Positions 5,096 to 9,978 of a stretch of DNA of 9,978 nt are shown here, piece by piece; positions within the stretch are counted from its first letter, which is position 1, and each line of letters begins with the position of its first letter. The translations under genes and the position numbers were made by a program. The DNA is from Bacillota bacterium (lineage in GTDB: Bacteria > Bacillota > Sulfobacillia > JAJZIM01 > JAJZBP01), in the NCBI GenBank assembly GCA_021798855.1, contig JAJZBP010000062.1:1-9978 (forward strand). Reading direction: 5' to 3'. A model generated the notes under the pieces. It ran no database searches, had not been told where the DNA came from, and saw only the letters and a list, made by a program, of their open reading frames with translations.

Positions 5096-5207
5096 GGGCG
5101 ATGACCGCCGGCGCCGGCGCGGCGAAAGCGACGCCAACAAGGATTAAATCAGGTTGCGCGGTAAAAAATATAGCGGCACTCGAATTTTCACGGGAGGTCG
5201 TAAAACT

Positions 5208-5540
5208 TTGGTCGGCACTTGGGGAACCGTGATCAGATTCGTAATTTCCGCCCTGGTCCTGCTGCTGGTCGGTCACATCGTCCCCGGCTTCGCCATCTTC
5301 AACATCTGGCAGGCGCTCCTCGCCGCCGTGGTCATCGCCGCCCTGGGCTACCTGGTGGAAGCCCTGATGGGCGAACGTTCCCAACATCTGCGGGGCATCG
5401 TCGGTTTCCTGGTTTCGGTATTGATCATATACCTTGCCGCCCTGGTGGTGCCGGGGATTCACATCACCATCCTGGGTGCGTTCCTGGCGGCTTTGGTGAT
5501 CGGCCTGATCGACACGTTCGTTCCCACCGTTTTGCGCTAG
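5208..5540 (+). CDS. Small four-helix membrane protein, phage-holin family (YvlD-like)
   Basis: This 110-residue protein has four predicted membrane helices (about 7-25, 32-50, 61-80 and 85-105). The pattern VIRFVISALVLLLVGHIVPGF... VVPGIHITILGAF..ALVIGLIDTFVP is seen in the small membrane proteins annotated as phage holin family / YvlD in spore-forming Firmicutes. The name reflects a superfamily likeness; there are no phage genes here and no evidence for lysis. Its function is unknown. I chose TTG 5208, with GGAGG ten bases upstream; GTG 5229 (with a weaker GGGG three bases before it) is possible. The frame is open further upstream to 5154, but that part is basic and unlike the family. It converges on aspS with 31 bases between and no clear terminator. 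Confidence 0.75.
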   Translation: MVGTWGTVIRFVISALVLLLVGHIVPGFAIFNIWQALLAAVVIAALGYLVEALMGERSQHLRGIVGFLVSVLIIYLAALVVPGIHITILGAFLAALVIGLIDTFVPTVLR

Positions 5541-5571
5541 CTTCCCCGCCGGCGGAACCGGACACCCGCCG

Positions 5572-7350
5572 TCATTCGGTCGCCTTGGGCAAGGCGATTC
5601 CCAGTTCCGCCAGTTGCTTCCCCTCCACCGGAGCCGGAGCTTCCGTCAGCAGGCAGTGACCACGCGCCGTTTTGGGGAACGCGATACAGTCACGGATGTT
5701 GTCCAAACCCGCCAGGAGCATCACCAATCGGTCCAGTCCCAGAGCCAACCCTCCGTGGGGCGGCGCGCCATAGCGAAAGGCTTCCAACAGGAAGCCGAAC
5801 TTGGCCGCCGCCTCCTCTTTTTCGAGGCCGATCAGCCGAAAGAGACGCTCCTGCAATTCGGCATGATGAATGCGGATGCTGCCGCCCCCGACCTCCACCC
5901 CGTTCAAAACCAGATCGTAACTCTGGGAACGAACCTTCCCCGGCTCCCGCTCCAACAGGGCCACGTCGTCGTCCCTGGGCGCGGTGAATGGATGGTGCAC
6001 CGCCGTCCACCGCTTATCCTCTTCATCCCATTCCACGAGGGGAAAATCGGTAACCCAAAGCAGTTCCAGTCTTCCCCGCTGGGCCGTGGCTTGTCCCAAG
6101 CGCAACCGCAGGCTCCCAAGAACCTGACAGGCCACCGGCCAAGTGTCGGCCTGGAACAGCAAGAGATCCCCGGAACCCGCCCCCATCCGTCCGGCCACTC
6201 TTTCCAGCAGACCTGCCCCCAGGAACTTGGCGATGGGGCCGCGATGACCCTTGTCATCCAGGGCGATCCAAGCCAAGCCTTTCCCCCCGGCCGCCTTGGC
6301 CACTCCGGTCAACTCGTCCAATTCCTTCCGCGAAAAAGACGCTCCCCCGGGGACGGTCAGACCCTTGACCACTCCACCCGCGCCGAGGGCCGTCCGGAAG
6401 ACCCCGCAGTCACTCCCGGCAACCAACTCGGACAGATCCATGATCTCCCAGCCAAACCGGACATCCGGCTTGTCCGAACCGAAACGCTCCATCGCCTCGT
6501 GGTAGGTTAATCTGGGCAAAGGCGTGCCCAATTCCCGCCCCAGGACGGCCCGGAAAAGATCCGCCAGCATCCGCTCCGTCAGTTCCATCACGTCCTTTGC
6601 CTCGACAAAGGACATTTCCAGGTCAACCTGGGTGAACTCCGGTTGCCGGTCGGCCCGTAGATCCTCGTCCCGAAAACAACGCACGATTTGAAAATAACGG
6701 TCAACCCCGGACACCATCAGCAGTTGTTTGAACAACTGGGGCGACTGGGGCAGAGCGTAAAAACTTCCCTGCGTGAGCCGGCTCGGCACCAGGAAATCCC
6801 GAGCCCCCTCGGGGGTGCTCCTGGTCAGCGAAGGAGTCTCCACTTCCCAAAAACCCGCGCCGTCCAGAAACCGGCGGATGCTCATGTTGATTTGATGGCG
6901 CAGGCGCAAGGCGCCCTGCATGCGGAGGCTGCGCAGGTCCAGGTAACGGTGACGCAAACGGGTGGCCTCGTCCACCTCCTCGTCTTCCGGAAAAAAGGGA
7001 GGAGTCTCGGCCCGGTTGAGGACACGAAGTTCATCCACCACCACCTCAACCTGACCGGTGGGCAACTTGGGATTTACGGTCTCCGGCGAACGGGTCACCA
7101 CCCGACCACGCACGGCGATGACGAATTCTCCCCGCAATTCGCCGGCCGCCCTAAAAGTCTCCGCGCCGGCCTTGGGTGAGAAAACCAGTTGCACCTTTCC
7201 CGTCCGGTCCCGCAAATCCACGAAAATCAAGCCACCGTGGTCCCGGTAGCGACTGACCCAGCCGGCCAAGACCACTTCCCGTCCCCGGTCCTCCAGATTG
7301 ATTTCACCCGCATAATCGGTTCGTTTACTTCCAGCCCAGCCTTCCAACAC
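5572..7350 (-). CDS. aspS: Aspartyl-tRNA synthetase, probably the non-discriminating type
   Basis: This 592-residue class II synthetase is of full bacterial length. In order it has: an N-terminal OB-fold anticodon-binding domain (GWVSRYRDHGGLIFVDLRD, from residue 30); the catalytic core with RYLDLR (135-140), PQSPQLFKQ (201-209) and motif 2 FRDEDLRADRQPEFTQ (226-241); a bacterial GAD insertion in the middle; and motif 3 GLALGLDRL (534-542). His38 in RDHGG stands where discriminating enzymes such as that of E. coli have Leu (RDLGS). His there is reported for non-discriminating AspRS, which also charges tRNA-Asn. The start is GTG 7350, directly after the hisS stop TAG, with GGAGG about ten to eleven bases upstream, so it is read from the hisS transcript. 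Confidence 0.98.
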   Translation of the reverse strand: MLEGWAGSKRTDYAGEINLEDRGREVVLAGWVSRYRDHGGLIFVDLRDRTGKVQLVFSPKAGAETFRAAGELRGEFVIAVRGRVVTRSPETVNPKLPTGQVEVVVDELRVLNRAETPPFFPEDEEVDEATRLRHRYLDLRSLRMQGALRLRHQINMSIRRFLDGAGFWEVETPSLTRSTPEGARDFLVPSRLTQGSFYALPQSPQLFKQLLMVSGVDRYFQIVRCFRDEDLRADRQPEFTQVDLEMSFVEAKDVMELTERMLADLFRAVLGRELGTPLPRLTYHEAMERFGSDKPDVRFGWEIMDLSELVAGSDCGVFRTALGAGGVVKGLTVPGGASFSRKELDELTGVAKAAGGKGLAWIALDDKGHRGPIAKFLGAGLLERVAGRMGAGSGDLLLFQADTWPVACQVLGSLRLRLGQATAQRGRLELLWVTDFPLVEWDEEDKRWTAVHHPFTAPRDDDVALLEREPGKVRSQSYDLVLNGVEVGGGSIRIHHAELQERLFRLIGLEKEEAAAKFGFLLEAFRYGAPPHGGLALGLDRLVMLLAGLDNIRDCIAFPKTARGHCLLTEAPAPVEGKQLAELGIALPKATE

Positions 7351-8622
7351 CTAGTTGGATCCCTCCTGCTCCCGTATGGTTTGCCACAACTGTTCGAGGT
7401 TCTCCCGGCGCATTTCCCGTTGCTCCCCCACCACCAGATCCCTGACGGTGACGGTGCCTCTCGCCGCCTCGTCCTCGCCGAGGATGGCAACCGTCCTGAT
7501 CCCCAATTTGTCGGCGTATTTCAGTTGAGACTTGAGGCTGCGCCCGAGCAGTTCCAGTTCCGTGCGGATCCCCGCCCGACGTGCCTTTTCCGCCAATTGC
7601 AGAGCCGCAGCGGCGGTCTCCCCGCGGTGGGCAACCAACAGTTCGGGCGCCGGCGCGGCCGGGACGACCCCTTTCTTCTCCAGGGCCTCCTGCAGGCGTT
7701 CCAACCCCAAACCGAAACCCACCGCGGGAGTCGGTCGGCCGCCCAGGGTTTCCACCAACCGGTCGTAGCGTCCTCCGCCACACACGGTATTCTGGGCGCC
7801 CAGACCTTCATCCACAATCTCAAAGACGGTGCGGGTGTAGTAATCCAACCCCCGCACCAGATTTTTGTCCGGACGCCATACCACACCCTGGGCCGTCAGG
7901 AGATCCTCCACCCGGTTTTGGTGGTCCGCGCACGCGGCACACAGGAATTTTTCCCTTTCCGGGGCACCGGTTTTGAAAGCACAGCACCCGGGCTCTTTGC
8001 AATCCAAAAGACGAAGGGGATTTTTCTCGCGCCGCTCCCGACAGGTCGCACACAACCCGTCCACTCCCCTGTAATAGGCCAGCAGGGCTTCCCGGTAACG
8101 GGGCCGGCAATCGGAACACCCCAAGGAATTGAGGGTCACGGTCACCCGACCGAACCCGACCCTGGAAAGAAACGTCCTGGCCAGCAGGATCACCTCGACG
8201 TCGGCCAAAGCGTCGGCCGCGCCTAAGAGTTCGACGCCGAACTGGGTATGTTGTCGATAACGTCCCGCCTGGGGGTTTTCGCTTCGAAAAGCCGGTTGCA
8301 GGTAAAACACTTTCACCGGCAGACCGGCGGCGTGCATGTTCTCTTCCAGATAAGCCCTGACCACGCCGGCCGTTCCTTCTGGACGCAGGGTGACCAGCCG
8401 CCCTCCCCGGTCCTCGAAGGTATACGTCTCTTTCTCCACGATGTCCGTGCTTTCGCCGACGCCACGCACATACAGTTCCGCCGCCTCCAGAATCGGCGTC
8501 CTGATTTCGCTGTAACCGTAAGTCCCGGCCGCTTCCCGCGCCCGGTCCTCCAGGATGCTTCGCCGGCCCGAGGCCGGAGGCAACAGATCCTTCATGCCCT
8601 TCAAACGCCTGATTTGTTCCAA
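7351..8622 (-). CDS. hisS: Histidyl-tRNA synthetase
   Basis: From TTG 8622 this gives 423 residues, the usual bacterial HisRS length. Class II motifs are present: TLRPEGTA (78-85), motif 2 with FRSENPQAGRYRQHTQFG (112-129), the histidine-specific RGLDYYTRTVFE (257-268), CGGGRYDRL, and motif 3 GLGLERL (304-310), followed by the C-terminal anticodon-binding domain. An insertion between the motifs has four Cys pairs (CSDC, CATC, DCK..GCC, CAAC), as in many clostridial HisRS, and may bind zinc. TTG 8622 is six bases after GGGAGGT; the frame is open 14 codons further, but that part is Arg-rich leader. The Met at KGMKD would remove the conserved N-terminus. aspS follows without a gap. The leader is too short for a T-box. 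Confidence 0.98.
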   Translation of the reverse strand: MEQIRRLKGMKDLLPPASGRRSILEDRAREAAGTYGYSEIRTPILEAAELYVRGVGESTDIVEKETYTFEDRGGRLVTLRPEGTAGVVRAYLEENMHAAGLPVKVFYLQPAFRSENPQAGRYRQHTQFGVELLGAADALADVEVILLARTFLSRVGFGRVTVTLNSLGCSDCRPRYREALLAYYRGVDGLCATCRERREKNPLRLLDCKEPGCCAFKTGAPEREKFLCAACADHQNRVEDLLTAQGVVWRPDKNLVRGLDYYTRTVFEIVDEGLGAQNTVCGGGRYDRLVETLGGRPTPAVGFGLGLERLQEALEKKGVVPAAPAPELLVAHRGETAAAALQLAEKARRAGIRTELELLGRSLKSQLKYADKLGIRTVAILGEDEAARGTVTVRDLVVGEQREMRRENLEQLWQTIREQEGSN

Positions 8623-8676
8623 ATGCGACCTCCCGCTCCGCGCCCGCCGGCGCCCGCGCCCCAAATAACGTCACCC

Positions 8677-8706
8677 ATTCTAACTTTCAACCCGCTGAAT
8701 TGTCAA
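8677..8706 (-). promoter_or_regulatory. hisS-aspS promoter overlapping the kinase gene end
   Basis: On the minus strand, TTGACA (8706-8701), an 18-bp spacer and TAGAAT (8682-8677, five of six) predict a start near 8670, about 48 bases before the hisS start. The -35 box lies within the last codons of the histidine kinase gene, so hisS-aspS can be transcribed independently of it. Confidence 0.75.
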
Positions 8707-9978
8707 ATTGCGTCAGAGGCAGGGTAAAACCGAAAACGGTTCGCCCCGGCCGACTGCTCAACTCCACTTTCCCCCCATGCAGTTCCACGATCTCCTTGAC
8801 GATGGCCAAACCCAGGCCCGTTCCTCCGTCCGCCCGACTCCTGGCTTTGTCCACCTTGAAGAATCGATCCCAAACGTAGGGAACGTCTTCGGGAGGTATT
8901 CCAACCCCGGTATCGGCCACTTCCACTTTGGCTTCTCCCGCGACGATTCCGACGGTCACCGTCACCCTCCCGGCGCCGGGCGTATAACGCAGGGCGTTAT
9001 CCAGCAGGTTGGTTAAGGCCTGTTCGATCCGGTCGGCGTTCCCCTGCACTTTTATAGCCCGGGAACCGCTGCCGGCGCCGCACTGGACGTCACATGGTTC
9101 GCGGCCGGGAGCCGTGGCCGCCTTGGCCTCCAAAAGGATACCCCTTTCGTCCGCCAAAGGCTTGAACTTCGTCAACACCCGCCCGATGATCCCGAACAGG
9201 TTCACCGTTTCGACCATCATTTCCAGGTTTCCCGACTCCAGTTTGGACAGATCCAGGAGATCATTCACCAACCGGTTGAGGCGCATGGTTTCCCCCAAAA
9301 TGATCTCCAAGTAGCGATGCCTGACTCCGGGATCATCAACCAGCCCATCGAGCATCGCCTCGACAAAACCGCGGATGGCCGTCAACGGCGCCCGCAATTC
9401 GTGGGATACATTGGCCACGAACTGCCGGCGCAGTCCCTCCAGGCGGTGTTGGGCGTCGGCGGTCTTGCCCAATTCCGCGGCCAAAAAGTTGAACGACCTG
9501 GCCAGTTGTCCAATTTCGTCCTGGGAAACCGCCGTCACCCGCTGATCGTATTCCCCTTTGGCCAGTCCCAGAGCGGCCCGATTCATCTGCAAAAGGGGCT
9601 TGGCCAAGCGACCGGAAAGGAGCAAAGCCACTCCCGTGGCCGCCAGAAGGGCGACCACGGTGGAATAAAACAGCAGTCGTCGCAGCACGTCCATGGACTG
9701 GGAAAGGCCGTTCAGGGGGGTTTCCAGGACCAACCCGCCCGACACTCTCCCGGCGGAGTCGAACACCGGTGCGGCAACCAACAACATTTGGGCATTGTAT
9801 AGGTGACTGAAACTGCGACTGATAATCGTTGTTCCACCGTTCACCTGTCCCAGGTCGCCCGGGGACAAAGACACCGGATCGGCCCCGCCGGAAGCCACCC
9901 GGACCGCGCCGTGGCGGTCGATCAGCCAAAACCAAGCCCCCACCAGATGGTCGAAGTATCCCAGAAATTCCGCCGTGT
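8687..9978 (-). CDS. Sensor histidine kinase, 5' end outside the window
   Basis: The frame stays open to the window edge, so the N-terminus, including a first membrane helix, is missing. Counting from the GTG at 9943, the visible part has the end of an extracytoplasmic sensor domain, one membrane helix (about 89-110), HAMP (about 111-165), HisKA with the phosphoacceptor His181 in FVANVSHELRAPLTAIRGF, and an ATPase domain with N-box NLLDNALRYTP (312-322), DTGVGIP (344-350) and GTGLGLAI (374-381). The architecture is of the WalK/PhoR/ResE group. Its response regulator would be expected upstream, beyond the window. A short extra stretch before the N-box (about 276-298) contains C284 and C288. 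The 3' end carries the hisS promoter. Confidence 0.95.
   Translation of the reverse strand, partial: TAEFLGYFDHLVGAWFWLIDRHGAVRVASGGADPVSLSPGDLGQVNGGTTIISRSFSHLYNAQMLLVAAPVFDSAGRVSGGLVLETPLNGLSQSMDVLRRLLFYSTVVALLAATGVALLLSGRLAKPLLQMNRAALGLAKGEYDQRVTAVSQDEIGQLARSFNFLAAELGKTADAQHRLEGLRRQFVANVSHELRAPLTAIRGFVEAMLDGLVDDPGVRHRYLEIILGETMRLNRLVNDLLDLSKLESGNLEMMVETVNLFGIIGRVLTKFKPLADERGILLEAKAATAPGREPCDVQCGAGSGSRAIKVQGNADRIEQALTNLLDNALRYTPGAGRVTVTVGIVAGEAKVEVADTGVGIPPEDVPYVWDRFFKVDKARSRADGGTGLGLAIVKEIVELHGGKVELSSRPGRTVFGFTLPLTQFDNSAG

Noticed and set aside
7189..8226. Plus-strand open frame of 345 codons opposite aspS and hisS
   Set aside because: It is an antisense shadow of two certain synthetase genes in GC-rich DNA. 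The same applies to the frame at 5614-6510.
8623..8676. T-box leader for hisS
   Set aside because: The leader is only about 50 bases from the predicted start and has no T-box motif or stem I.

Overview
The window looks like chromosomal DNA from a GC-rich, Gram-positive member of the Firmicutes, of a Clostridia or Moorella/Peptococcaceae-like kind. The reasons are the hisS-aspS pair, a 6S RNA gene downstream of aspS (the arrangement around bsrA in Bacillus), strong GGAGG-type ribosome binding sites, an sdpR-sdpI pair, and sigma-A type TTGACA promoters. The genus cannot be named from this sequence alone.

Layout, left half. Bases 1-276 hold no gene: a 10-bp tandem repeat (11 identical copies) and an 88-bp nested inverted repeat. 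A minus-strand O6-methylguanine-DNA methyltransferase (ogt, 277-783) follows. Then comes a 679-bp gene-free region (784-1462) with two inverted repeats, an 11-bp direct duplication and a second minisatellite (13 bp x 8 identical copies), ending in a likely promoter. Two plus-strand genes follow with stop and start overlapping (TTGA): a UROD/MetE-like protein that keeps the putative zinc ligands, and a TauE/SafE-type anion exporter. A near-consensus promoter then drives sdpR (ArsR-type autorepressor) and sdpI (membrane immunity/signalling protein). No SdpC-type toxin is visible. The best-supported start for both sdp genes is ATT.

Layout, right half. A hairpin at 4363-4394 separates sdpI from the convergent trxA (thioredoxin). 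On the minus strand upstream of trxA lie two tandem promoters and, ending at the -35 box of the distal one, a roughly 180-nt 6S RNA with its own promoter. A small four-helix membrane protein of the phage-holin/YvlD-like group runs on the plus strand towards aspS. Then, all on the minus strand in transcription order, come a sensor histidine kinase (its 5' end is cut by the window edge), hisS and aspS. hisS and aspS abut with no gap, and the hisS promoter overlaps the end of the kinase gene.

No single system unites the window; most of it is housekeeping. The most unusual features are: none of the nine visible starts is best explained as ATG (four TTG, three GTG, two ATT); the two ATT starts in sdpRI; the 6S RNA with a 10-bp inverted repeat next to its promoter; and two perfectly homogeneous minisatellites on either side of ogt.
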